Shown here: positions 34,511 through 41,868 of the stretch, one piece after another
Position numbering within the stretch: the stretch's first letter is position 1
How the letters are laid out: each line of letters begins with the position of its first letter
Assembly (NCBI GenBank): GCA_017466885.1
Contig: JAFTTH010000002.1
Coordinates: 186,001 to 250,000, forward strand
Direction of reading: 5' to 3'
DNA: 64,000 nt
From: Oscillospiraceae bacterium
Lineage (GTDB): Bacteria > Bacillota > Clostridia > Oscillospirales > Ruminococcaceae
Position numbers and translations under genes: made by a program
The notes under the pieces: model-generated
What the model saw: only the letters and a program-made list of their open reading frames with translations
Told to the model about the DNA's origin: nothing
Databases searched by the model: none

Positions 34511-34629
34511 TGTGGTATGATAATAATCATACCACAGAACTAAAAATCATACAAGTTAAAATGCAGTTAAAAACTTTGTTTTTAAGCAGTAAAACCGCCG
34601 AAAGTATGACGGCTATTCCAACCTTGCCT
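34511..34629. repeat. Dispersed repeat Q, copy 1
   Basis: About 118 bases recurring at 39240-39355. It begins with a 10-bp hairpin TGTGGTATGA / TCATACCACA (34511-34536), then AAAAATCATAC, a second hairpin TTAAAAAC-TTT-GTTTTTAA and a GCCG...CGGC pair, ending ATTCCAACCTTGCC. Both copies lie just downstream of the stop of a minus-strand gene. Confidence 0.75.
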
Positions 34630-34637
34630 TAAAAATA

Positions 34638-36236
34638 TTAATACTCATTACTATTTTCAGAATATCTTTTTACACCAAACATACATAAATTTGTTTTCTT
34701 TTCGGGTACGATTAAAAACTGATCTTCTACAAGTTTTTCAATAATAATTCCCATTGCATCCACTTGATAGCGAACATATGCCAACTGTTCACAATGTTCT
34801 TTCAATTCTTTTGGCGTATGGTTTTTAAAAAGTAATGCTGCACTGTTACAAATTTTCTCCATACAACCAACAATAATATCAGTTATTGGCTTTAATTCTT
34901 CTCTAATATAATGATTTTCTCGACTTGTTAAAGTTGGGAAGTTTGCACATAATATGCCATCCTTAACACTTACCATTCCTTCCTTTACAAGTTGAGCAAC
35001 AACTTCTTGTGAAGTACAGTCGGCAATATTTCTTTTCAATATCGCATCACAAAGCGTATCGGTGCGAGCTTTAGAACTACCCCGCCACCATTGACAACTT
35101 TTAATCACATTATAGTTTACAGCAGAGTAATATGCAGTATTTTGACTATTGTCACATCTGCCGTAAATTCCGGCAAAATAACCATACCGATAATCATTAT
35201 CGTGACCATAAACAAAACCATATGTGCTAGCATTAAGTCTTGGGCACGCACCAAACTTTGTCTGCAATATATTTTCCTCAAAATCACCTAAAGCATTTAT
35301 CATTGCAATGTTGACAATAAACCATCTTAATGCATTATCATCTAATTCAATTTCAAAATCTTTTATCTTATATTTTGGCAAAAGTTTTTCCGTAAACGCT
35401 TTAATTTCCTCTGTTGCCGATTTGCAAATTTCAAGAGTTGGAACTTTTTCTTTGAATTCTTCTTCAAAGTCGGATTTAAAAATTAAGAAATTTGTCTGAT
35501 ATTTATTTCCTGACTTGGTAATAAAATTATATTTCAGCAAAATTTCAAGCTCATCTTCTAAGTATACAGCTGATACTCCTAATTCTAATGATAACTCCTC
35601 TATTGTAAGGGGTTTTTCATAGGCAGCAAGAACAATATTTCCGGGTAGTTTGCGTTCAAAAGTTTCCCATATGTAAGAATTACTGCCATTACCCCAAAAA
35701 TCGATGCCGAACTTGCTTGGATTATAACTTTTTTCGCCGTATTTTCTTTCCATATTTACGCCCTCTTTCAAAATTTTTCTTGTTTTGAAAAGATAATATT
35801 TTACCATCTCTTCACTTATATTCATTTCTTTTGAAATCAAGGAACAGTTTTTATTCTCAATGTAGTACTTAATAGTAGCTTCCCTATACTGTCTAGATAA
35901 TAGAGTTAGCTCCCGTCTTAAAATTGCAACTTCCTCATTATCTATGCACTTCTGTTCAGGAGTTTCCCAATACACACCACAGAATTTTTCATCGAACACA
36001 ACATTCAACTTATTTTTATTGCGGATATATTGCTTAAAGGTATTCTCGGCAATTTTCCACATATATCCGTAAAAAGCGGAATCGTTTTCGAGTCGATTTA
36101 TAGATGACAGTACAGCTATAATAATATCATTGGTTAAATCTTCTGCATCTTGTTTATCATAAACTCTAGAAATTGAAAAAGCGAAAATATCCTTTAAGCA
36201 TTCTTGCAATTTTTCATAAGCTTTTGTTTGTTCCAT
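34638..36236 (-). CDS. Large sigma-70-family (ECF-like) regulator with long C-terminal extension
   Basis: 532 residues. Residues about 1-80 match sigma region 2 (DAEDLTNDIIIAVLSSINRL, YMWKIAENTFKQYIRNK) and about 105-160 region 4 (LLSRQYREATIKYYIENKN, then a helix-turn-helix ISKEMNISEEMVKYYLFKT). The remaining 370 residues are not part of a normal ECF factor (about 170-200 residues); they include a winged-helix-like stretch (LTIEELSLELGVSAVYLEDEL) and an unrecognised aromatic-rich domain (YGFVYGHDNDYRYGYFAGIY). The extension may sense a signal and control the sigma part. AT-rich; single-gene unit between repeat Q and element E2. Confidence 0.75.
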   Translation of the reverse strand: MEQTKAYEKLQECLKDIFAFSISRVYDKQDAEDLTNDIIIAVLSSINRLENDSAFYGYMWKIAENTFKQYIRNKNKLNVVFDEKFCGVYWETPEQKCIDNEEVAILRRELTLLSRQYREATIKYYIENKNCSLISKEMNISEEMVKYYLFKTRKILKEGVNMERKYGEKSYNPSKFGIDFWGNGSNSYIWETFERKLPGNIVLAAYEKPLTIEELSLELGVSAVYLEDELEILLKYNFITKSGNKYQTNFLIFKSDFEEEFKEKVPTLEICKSATEEIKAFTEKLLPKYKIKDFEIELDDNALRWFIVNIAMINALGDFEENILQTKFGACPRLNASTYGFVYGHDNDYRYGYFAGIYGRCDNSQNTAYYSAVNYNVIKSCQWWRGSSKARTDTLCDAILKRNIADCTSQEVVAQLVKEGMVSVKDGILCANFPTLTSRENHYIREELKPITDIIVGCMEKICNSAALLFKNHTPKELKEHCEQLAYVRYQVDAMGIIIEKLVEDQFLIVPEKKTNLCMFGVKRYSENSNEY

Positions 36237-36360
36237 TGATTTATCCGTCCCTTGTGAAAGCTTTCAATAATATAGTGTAACAAAACCACTTTTGGTTAAT
36301 GTAAATATTAAAAATTATCTCATTTTTTGATAAAAATAAATATTGATAAAAATTTTGTCT

Positions 36361-36703
36361 CTATTGTATCACAAGCATAGCATAAAAGCGGCGGTGAATC
36401 AACGGCTTTCCATCGTATATCCACTGCCACCTTTAACCAACTCCTTTACTCTTGCGGTGCCCAAAAGTTGCGAACGGCTTGGAGCGCCTGCAACTTTTGA
36501 CCTCGGCGCCAAGCCCTGCTCCCTTTCTCCGCCACCGGCGTCGGTCGCAGGCCTTGCAGTTAACAGCCGCGCGGCTGTTAACCTTGGGGAAATGCTTTGT
36601 GCGCAAAAGATCAGCCAAAAGAAAAACCACCCTGCTGGGTGGTTTTTCTTTTGGGTGGTTTGAACTTAATGACACAAATGAAATGTACCTGAAAGCTGAA
36701 ATT
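36361..36703. repeat. Modular intergenic element E2 containing repeat R, copy 1
   Basis: Fills most of 36237-36706. Left end 36361-36392 (CTATTGTATCACAAGCATAG, then CATAAAAGCGGC) recurs at 40452. Repeat R (36449-36632) recurs at 40750-40934: CTCTTG(C/A)GGTGCC, a 10-bp hairpin whose stem differs between copies (CAAAAGTTGC here, arms 36462-36471 and 36490-36499), a constant ACCTCGGCGCCAAG, and a perfect 24-bp palindrome at 36559-36582 (half GTTAACAGCCGC). A terminator-like hairpin AAAAACCACC / GGTGGTTTTT follows (36620-36648), then the tail TTTGAACTTAATGACAC (36659-36703). A small reading frame here (36343-36663) is rejected as a by-product. Confidence 0.78.
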
Positions 36704-36706
36704 CCC

Positions 36707-37432
36707 TTAAAAAAACATTACAATACCGCTTATTATCATACCAATGTATATAATATATTTCAATTTGTTTGAATTCAGCTTTTCAAACACAGATTTACCG
36801 ATAAAATCACCAATCATACACCCAACAACACCGATTGCCGCATATATGAGTATCTCGATATTAATAATACCATTGAGTGCCCGCATTGCCGTCGCGTATA
36901 AATTGGTAAAGCAAAAATAAAATTGAATCGTTGCAAAATATGTAATATTATCGGTCATTGCGTTGCTGAGATAAAGCACCACCGGTGGACCGCCGGTAGA
37001 AAAGAGACCGTTTAATGTCCCGCCTAAAGTTCCGGCAAGTATACCGTTAAAGCAAGTAGGATTTATTTTAATGTGCTTATTAAAGAACATGAAATATATA
37101 CTTAAAACAATCAAAACTGCACCAAGTAATATTTTAAATATTTCCCCCGACACTGCTGCAGAAAAGTAAACTGCTACAGGAATTGAAATAAGTGCCGCAC
37201 ATATCATAGGAAAAGCGGTTTTAAATTCCACGTTTCTTCTGTAACGCACAGAATTATATGTTGATGTTATACAAGAAAAAAGAGTAGAGATTGTGGCAGC
37301 GTCGGTATGTGAAGGCATAAAATGGGGTAAAAACATCATAGCAAAAATACCAAGCCCAAAACCGCTAACTCGCTGAACAAACCCTGCACCTATGCCAATT
37401 ACAACAAGAAGCAACCCGCGGAATAGATCCAT
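36707..37432 (-). CDS. TauE/SafE-family sulfite exporter-like membrane protein
   Basis: 241 residues with about eight hydrophobic helices. The family's two similar halves are visible: GIGAGFVQRVSGFGLGIFAM near the N-terminus and NGILAGTLGGTLNGLFSTGGPPVVLYL in the second half. Members move sulfite, organosulfonates or related small anions across the membrane. A TGTTATAAT extended -10 precedes the gene on the minus strand near 37460. AT-rich, single-gene unit flanked by elements E2 and E3. Confidence 0.85.
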   Translation of the reverse strand: MDLFRGLLLVVIGIGAGFVQRVSGFGLGIFAMMFLPHFMPSHTDAATISTLFSCITSTYNSVRYRRNVEFKTAFPMICAALISIPVAVYFSAAVSGEIFKILLGAVLIVLSIYFMFFNKHIKINPTCFNGILAGTLGGTLNGLFSTGGPPVVLYLSNAMTDNITYFATIQFYFCFTNLYATAMRALNGIINIEILIYAAIGVVGCMIGDFIGKSVFEKLNSNKLKYIIYIGMIISGIVMFF

Positions 37433-37479
37433 AGCTCTCCCCCTTTAATTTTGACAAATATTATAACACAGTGGCCAAG

Positions 37480-37713
37480 GAAATGCAACGCTTAGTGAAA
37501 TCTTCTGCCTTACTCACGGTGAAATCAAATTCACCACCGCCGCAGCGATTTCAACCGAGCTTAGCGAGGATTTCACATTGCTAAGCAATATTTTACCACT
37601 CGATAAGATGGATTTAGTTGAAAAAGAAAGACACGATTTTCATCGTGTCTTTCTTTTTGGGAGTTTTGAACTTAATGACACGAATGAAATTGTGCCTGAA
37701 AATCGAGGATTTT
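37480..37713. repeat. Modular intergenic element E3 (degenerate palindrome array, hairpin, tail)
   Basis: Linker GTGAAATC occurs on the left (37495-37530) and GATTTCA on the right (37550-37580), the same inverted arrangement as array 3. One clear hairpin is ATTGC-TAA-GCAAT near 37580. A strong terminator-like hairpin AAAGAAAGACACGA / TCGTGTCTTTCTTT follows (37624-37657). The tail TTTTGAACTTAATGACAC (37664-37713) matches E1 with one early difference (ACACGAAT for ACACAAAT). It ends 14 bases before the DUF3795 gene's stop. Confidence 0.7.
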
Positions 37714-37727
37714 TTTAGGTTTATACA

Positions 37728-37991
37728 CTATTTTACTTGATTATTTAAATCAACAAGATTTTGTATTCTTTCTGTATTTTCACTTGAAGCCCACTCTTTT
37801 AGCATATCACAAGGAAACTTATTACATTTACCACAATGTGCAAGGTTTTGTTTTGCCGAACAGTCAAATAAGTCGCATCTGCCATTCCACACACATTTTC
37901 CTTCCGGTGCAACAACTCTGCATCCTTTACACTTCTTTTCTGCAAAAAAATTACAGGCATCACAATTAATTCCGCAAACAGATAAATTCAT
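37728..37991 (-). CDS. DUF3795-type cysteine-rich small protein
   Basis: 87 residues from the ATG at 37989-37991 (GGAGG eight bases upstream); an upstream in-frame extension is rejected as hydrophobic and unsupported. Nine or more cysteines in paired spacing (VCGINCDACNFF, CKGC, CDLFDC, CGKCNKFPCD) suggest metal binding, as in the DUF3795 group of small zinc-ribbon-like proteins. Function is not established. Single-gene unit between E3 and E4. Confidence 0.75.
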   Translation of the reverse strand: MNLSVCGINCDACNFFAEKKCKGCRVVAPEGKCVWNGRCDLFDCSAKQNLAHCGKCNKFPCDMLKEWASSENTERIQNLVDLNNQVK

Positions 37992-38021
37992 ATGTATTTC
38001 CTCCAACCTAATTATTGAATA

Positions 38022-38290
38022 TATTGTAGCATAAAATAGACTAAAAATCAATGTGAAGCATTGCATATCATCAACTTCGAAAGAAGTTGTATATCATCAA
38101 GCCGACAGATTTTTAATACACACCTAAAGGTGTGATGATATACGCCGCACTTGTGCGGCAATGATATACACGACTGCGTCGTGATGATATACCAAGCCTG
38201 TCGGCTTGGATAAAAAAACACTCGTTCAAGAGAACGAGTGTTTTTCGTCATTCGTGTCCGAAAAAGAACTGGTTGAAAACCGAGATTCTT
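38022..38290. repeat. Modular intergenic element E4 with palindrome array 2
   Basis: The left end ATTGTAGCATAAAA resembles the other elements. Array 38049-38209 consists of CAATG-TGAAG-CATTG, CAACTTC-GAAA-GAAGTTG, CACACCT-AA-AGGTGTG, GCCGCAC-TT-GTGCGGC, CACGAC-TGC-GTCGTG and CCAAGCC-TGTC-GGCTTGG. Left linkers read ATATCATCAA, right linkers ATGATATA (reverse complement). GCCGACAG (38101) can also pair with CTGTCGGC (38198). A terminator-like hairpin AACACTCGTTC / GAACGAGTGTT ends at about 38242, then a diverged tail (TTGAAAACCGAG). A 67-codon frame across the array is rejected. Confidence 0.78.
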
Positions 38291-38296
38291 TAAATA

Positions 38297-38965
38297 TTAT
38301 CCATATTTTTTAGAATTATTATATTTGTCACAACACTGAATATCGTGTTCCTTTTTTTGTTTTAACAACCAATCAAACACCTCAGGATTTCGATATGTAT
38401 CGCTCCAAGCATCGTGACTGTTTTCAGGATAGACGGTCAACTTGGCCTTTCCTTTTGAGTGATTAACAGCATCAACCATTTTGACCGATTCTTCTAAAAG
38501 AACCGTTGTATCTTTTGCTCCGTGAAATGCCCATACAGGAACATTAACAAGCCTTGCAGCATTCCAATACATTCCACCACCGCAAATTGGAACTATGGCG
38601 GCAAAGCGTTCGGGCATACTCATAGCAAGTTGCCAGGTAGCGTAGCCGCCCATACTCGCTCCCATAATGTATATACGATTGCAGTCAGCAAAAGGTAAGG
38701 CCTCAATCTCTTCCACCAACAACTGCAGGCGTTCAAAAACATCAAACCAAGTATTCTCACTGCACAAAGGCGCAATAATAACAAAAGGTAAGTTTTGGTG
38801 TGCCTCAATTATCTCAAAGAAAGGATTATCATACAATTTACTTATATCGTTACCTCTTGTTCCTGCCCCATGCAAAAACAAAAGTATGGGATATTTCTTT
38901 TTGGGATTAAATCCATTCGGTTTTTTCATTAAATATTGCATGTTTTGAAAACAATATTCTTCCAT
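38297..38965 (-). CDS. Alpha/beta hydrolase (prolyl-oligopeptidase/esterase-like)
   Basis: 222 residues, cytoplasmic. Oxyanion-type segment LLFLHGAGTRGND, nucleophile elbow GASMGGYATW (Ser), aspartate region FHGAKDTTV and histidine in PENSHDAW complete a catalytic triad. Resembles small carboxylesterase/phospholipase-like proteins related to the C-terminal domain of secreted esterases. The natural substrate is unknown. Its leader (38970-39003) is shared with the small unknown gene at 34198-34455. AT-rich. Confidence 0.82.
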   Translation of the reverse strand: MEEYCFQNMQYLMKKPNGFNPKKKYPILLFLHGAGTRGNDISKLYDNPFFEIIEAHQNLPFVIIAPLCSENTWFDVFERLQLLVEEIEALPFADCNRIYIMGASMGGYATWQLAMSMPERFAAIVPICGGGMYWNAARLVNVPVWAFHGAKDTTVLLEESVKMVDAVNHSKGKAKLTVYPENSHDAWSDTYRNPEVFDWLLKQKKEHDIQCCDKYNNSKKYG

Positions 38966-38969
38966 ACAA

Positions 38970-39003
38970 TCACCACCTTGGGTCTATTATATCCTTGTGT
39001 TAA
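38970..39003 (-). promoter_or_regulatory. Leader shared with the small unknown gene (copy 2)
   Basis: Matches 34460-34493 at 30 of 34 positions, including the -10 TATAAT (38986-38991) and a GGTGGTGAT ribosome site five bases before the ATG. Confidence 0.65.
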
Positions 39004-39020
39004 ATGAGAGATAAATTAGC

Positions 39021-39130
39021 CCTTGGCTCCCTCTGACGAGGGAGCTGTCAGCGAAGCTGACTGAGGGAGAGAAAACTACCCCTCCGTCAAAACTTCGTTT
39101 TGCCACCTCCCCTGACAAGTGGAGGCTCCT
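39021..39130. repeat. MITE-like hairpin repeat
   Basis: A run of inverted repeats: GCTCCCTC-TGAC-GAGGGAGC, GTCAGC-GAA-GCTGAC, AAAAC-TTC-GTTTT and CACCTCC...GGAGG. The form (CTCCCTC, stem-loop, CTGACTGAGGGAG, CCCCTCCGTCA) recalls an abundant intergenic repeat of Oscillospiraceae genomes; that is from memory and needs a search. No gene lies here. Confidence 0.6.
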
Positions 39131-39197
39131 GTTACAACAAGCATTTTCTTAAATTTAATATAACATTTTTCATCACATTTTTCAAGTTATATATACA

Positions 39198-39355
39198 AAA
39201 AGAGTTATCCCTAAATTAAGAGATAACTCTATTTTTGATGGTATGACAAAAATCATACCGATACATTGAAAATCATACCAAAAGAAAGGTAGTTAAAAAC
39301 TTTGTTTTTAAGCGGTAAAATCGCCAAAAGTATGATGGTTATTCCTGCCTTGCCC
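39198..39355. repeat. Terminator-like hairpin and dispersed repeat Q, copy 2
   Basis: Hairpin AGAGTTATC / GATAACTCT (39201-39230) followed by ATTTTTG, then repeat Q (39240-39355): GGTATGA-CAAAAA-TCATACC, AAAATCATACC, TTAAAAAC-TTT-GTTTTTAA, and the ending ATTCCTGCCTTGCC. The differences from copy 1 include paired changes in the first hairpin arm length. It accounts for most of the 38966-39411 gap together with the MITE-like repeat. Confidence 0.7.
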
Positions 39356-39411
39356 AAATATTTGCAATATTATGATACGGTATTTCAATAATTCAAGCTG
39401 ACCGACCGATC

Positions 39412-40281
39412 TTACTTTTTGACTACCGGTATCCAAATTTCGCTACGATAATCTGATCCACCCATATCACCTTCTGTATAGGCTTCGATATCCATTTCAT
39501 ATGTTGGCTGATAACCAGATGTCGGAAAAAATTCTGAAGTTATTTTGTGCCACATATCTTGCATTGCTTTCGGCATTTCTCCTTTGCACTCGAAAATTGC
39601 CCAAGTCCTTGCAGGAATTATATTTCTGCGAAACCCTTTCGGAACAGCAGTTTTTGGGTTATATACCGCACCAATAGAATAGTCAAAAGTCTTTGCGCTG
39701 TCGGAATTATTACCATAACAAACACCAAAAATGAATGTTCTGTCGGTTGTGTTTTCCAGTAAAGTTTTTACCGTTCCGTCATTGTGTGATTTTGTCCAAA
39801 AATCCGGAATACTTTTTGCATTTATATCATTTTCAATGCTATGTGCTTCAACTTTTTCAATAATTTCAAAAGCTTCCTTTTCAACAATTTTATAGTCCAT
39901 CATATAACCTCCGCTCAATGTAATTTTCACTGAAAGACGAGAAAACGATTTTAGCTTTGAGCCATTTTTCTTTGCTTCGGACGGTGTTATTCCGTGGAAC
40001 TTAGAAAAAGCTCTTGTAAAACTTTCTGGACTTTCATAACCATACTTTAATGCAATATCTATTACTTTTATGTCGGAAACATTCAACTCATTACCGGCAA
40101 GAGTTAGTCTTCTGTTGCGAATATATTCGCCAAGAGAAATATCGCATAGAACACCAAAAATTCTTTGAAAATAAAAACTTGAACAAGCAGCTTCTTCAGC
40201 CACTTTCTCATAATTTATTTCTTCTGTTAAATGTTCCTCTATGTAGTTGATAGCATTTTGTATTCCGGTAATCCAATCCAT
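39412..40281 (-). CDS. AraC-family regulator with GyrI-like effector domain
   Basis: 289 residues. Residues 1-105 form an AraC/XylS double helix-turn-helix (YIEEHLTEEINYEKVAEEAA, CSSFYFQRIFG, VIDIALKYGYESPESFTRAF, FHGITPSEAKK). Residues about 120-289 resemble the GyrI-like/AraC effector-binding fold (YKIVEKEAFEIIEKVEAHS, IPARTWAIFECKGEMPKAM), which binds small hydrophobic or cationic ligands. The domain order is that of Rob/SoxS-like multidrug-responsive regulators. No obvious target gene is adjacent. AT-rich. Confidence 0.87.
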   Translation of the reverse strand: MDWITGIQNAINYIEEHLTEEINYEKVAEEAACSSFYFQRIFGVLCDISLGEYIRNRRLTLAGNELNVSDIKVIDIALKYGYESPESFTRAFSKFHGITPSEAKKNGSKLKSFSRLSVKITLSGGYMMDYKIVEKEAFEIIEKVEAHSIENDINAKSIPDFWTKSHNDGTVKTLLENTTDRTFIFGVCYGNNSDSAKTFDYSIGAVYNPKTAVPKGFRRNIIPARTWAIFECKGEMPKAMQDMWHKITSEFFPTSGYQPTYEMDIEAYTEGDMGGSDYRSEIWIPVVKK

Positions 40282-40451
40282 AGTCGTTCTCCTTTCGGTG
40301 TAATTACATTATAAAGCAAAGTAATATGATTTCCTGACTTTTTGTGCTCTCATATGCAATATGATTTAGTTATGCCTTAATAGCTTTATAACTAATTATA
40401 ACATAATTTAACTCGCACAACAAACAACATTAACATATTACAAATTTGTTC

Positions 40452-40706
40452 CTATTGTAGCGCAAGCATAGCATAAAAGCGGCAAAGTCGCAAGTATAAG
40501 TGAAATCGTGCTATCGCACGGTGAAATCAAAGGCTTTCGCCTTTGGTGAAATATTTTGCTAACGCAAAATGTGAAATAAAATTCGCCTCTTAACATTTGC
40601 GAAGCAAATATTTCATACGCGATAGCGTATTTCATAGCGAAGCTATTTCACTCGCCGAAGGCGAATTTCATTGAAAAAGAAAAGACAAGTCTTTCAACTT
40701 GTCTTT
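40452..40706. repeat. Modular intergenic element E5 with palindrome array 3
   Basis: Left end 40452-40483 repeats that of E2. Array 40500-40672: CGTGC-TATC-GCACG, AAAGGC-TTTC-GCCTTT, ATTTTGC-TAAC-GCAAAAT, ATTTGC-GAA-GCAAAT, TACGC-GATA-GCGTA, TAGC-GAA-GCTA, TCGCC-GAA-GGCGA. Left linkers are GTGAAAT, right linkers ATTTCA. ATTCGCC (40581) can pair with GGCGAAT (40660). A hairpin AAAGACAAG / CTTGTCTTT (40681-40689, 40698-40706) then T-rich sequence ends it, next to a tRNA 3' half. No gene was found here. Confidence 0.8.
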
Positions 40707-40713
40707 CTTTTTC

Positions 40714-40762
40714 TGGCTCCCCCTGTTGGACTCGAACCAACGACCCATTCTCTTGAGGTGCC
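40714..40762 (-). pseudogene. 3' half of a tRNA gene (remnant)
   Basis: Read on the minus strand: a T-arm with stem GTTGG, loop TTCGAGT and stem CCAAC (40725-40741), then a seven-base acceptor strand AGGGGGA, discriminator G and an encoded CCA (40714-40724). The D-arm, 5' acceptor strand and a convincing anticodon are absent; upstream sequence changes into repeat R. Such 3' fragments commonly mark attachment sites of integrating elements, or may have been carried in by the repeat. A hairpin plus T-run (40681-40706) is placed like a tRNA terminator. Confidence 0.65.
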
Positions 40763-40934
40763 CGAAATTTTCCGGACTCGCGTTCGCTCGTGAAAATTTC
40801 GACCTCGGCGCCAAGCCCTGCTCCCTTTCTCCGCCACCGGCGGCGGTCGCAGGCCTTGCAGTTAACAGCCGCGCGGCTGTTAACCTTGGGGAAATGCTTT
40901 GTGCACAAAAGATCAGCCAAAAGAAAAACCACCC
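40750..40934. repeat. Repeat R, copy 2, with covarying hairpin
   Basis: Same layout as 36449-36632. The variable hairpin stem here is CGAAATTTTC (40763-40772) with GAAAATTTCG (40792-40801), entirely different from copy 1 yet again perfectly paired. Flanks GGTGCC and ACCTCGGCGCCAAG and the 24-bp palindrome (40861-40884) are unchanged. A hairpin AAAAACCACCC / GGGTGGTTTT (40923-40950) follows, downstream of the recombinase gene on the minus strand, where it would act as terminator. Confidence 0.78.
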
Positions 40935-41042
40935 AATAGGGTGGTTTTCCTTTTGTGTTTTATGGTCGTTTTGGATTTTTTCTGAAAATAGCCAGTATTT
41001 ACGGGCATTTTCACTACTGGTCAATTTAGATTTTTCTACGCT

Positions 41043-41837
41043 TTACATCGTAGGAATCATGCCTTCTCCTTCATCGGTTTCCTCGCCCGAATCTTCCTGA
41101 CTCTCGGCGATTTTTTCCTGAACCTCTGCCCACTTCTCTCGGCTGATCAGCGGTTCACTTGTCGAAGGAGTTGACTCTGTTACATTGCAGACGTTTACAT
41201 GTTTTCTTGCTTGAACAAGAGCATTATGTCGTTGCTTGTTGATTAGTGCCTCATACTCTACAGGCCATTTTTCTTTGACCTCGCTCTCGATCATACTTGT
41301 AATTTCATCGAGACTCATTGAGTGATTGAGTTTCCAAAAATAACTTTGTCTTGCAAAGCAGTATTTCACGACATCCATTTCAGACTCGTTCACTACCAAC
41401 CCATCATCCGTTCTGTCATATCCGAACACCAATTCTTCATCAGTATCGGCGTAGACATCTTCAGACTCTACGCTGCCCAAGTATGCTTCTACCAATTTTG
41501 CCGGATTTATCACAACATCGTGTGAACCGTCAAGTGTTTCGAGACCAACCCCCGATTCATAGAAAAGTTTTGCAAGTTCTCCAACTTCATCGAGAGTACC
41601 AGTGACTCTGTTGGTCGACTGCATTACGATTTTTTCAACGCCATTGGTTTTGGCATTTTGAAGCAACTTCATGAGCATTGGGAAGCCAAACTTTTTATCG
41701 CCTATTACATCGGCGTGGTCGACTACTTCATATCCTTTAGACTCACAATAATCTTGTAACTTCTTCTTTTGATTATAAGCTGCTATTTGAGCAGTATCAA
41801 AATTACTTACTCTTACGAATGTTGCAACCTTCTTCAT
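41043..41837 (-). CDS. Short divergent serine-recombinase homologue
   Basis: 264 residues. The N-terminus has the resolvase fold signature KVATFVRVSNFDTAQ with the catalytic serine in RVS, and KIVMQSTNRVTGTLDE where active enzymes read SVSRFARN, so the second active-site arginine is replaced. A recombinase-domain remnant (SREKWAEVQEKI) follows, but the DNA-binding zinc ribbon is absent, and the C-terminus is acidic (EDSGEETDEGEG). It may assist or regulate a full recombinase rather than cut DNA alone. Last gene of the unit starting at 43455. Confidence 0.72.
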   Translation of the reverse strand: MKKVATFVRVSNFDTAQIAAYNQKKKLQDYCESKGYEVVDHADVIGDKKFGFPMLMKLLQNAKTNGVEKIVMQSTNRVTGTLDEVGELAKLFYESGVGLETLDGSHDVVINPAKLVEAYLGSVESEDVYADTDEELVFGYDRTDDGLVVNESEMDVVKYCFARQSYFWKLNHSMSLDEITSMIESEVKEKWPVEYEALINKQRHNALVQARKHVNVCNVTESTPSTSEPLISREKWAEVQEKIAESQEDSGEETDEGEGMIPTM

Positions 41838-41868
41838 TGTACCAACTTCCTCTCTACATTATTATATA

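Noticed and set aside
38048-38251. 67-codon minus-strand frame over palindrome array 2
   Set aside because: It merely translates the hairpins; no ribosome site and no plausible protein.
40714-40762. Complete tRNA gene
   Set aside because: No D-arm, 5' acceptor strand or convincing anticodon loop upstream; only the 3' half is present.
33955-40955. Integron attC sites
   Set aside because: The gene-plus-element layout is suggestive, but no tyrosine integron integrase is visible and I could not identify canonical GTTRRRY core sites, so no attC claim is made.
40648-41100. Small frames around the tRNA remnant and repeat R (for example 40699-41100)
   Set aside because: They translate the tRNA T-arm (giving LDSNQRP- or FESNRGS-like strings often mis-annotated as proteins) and repeat R.
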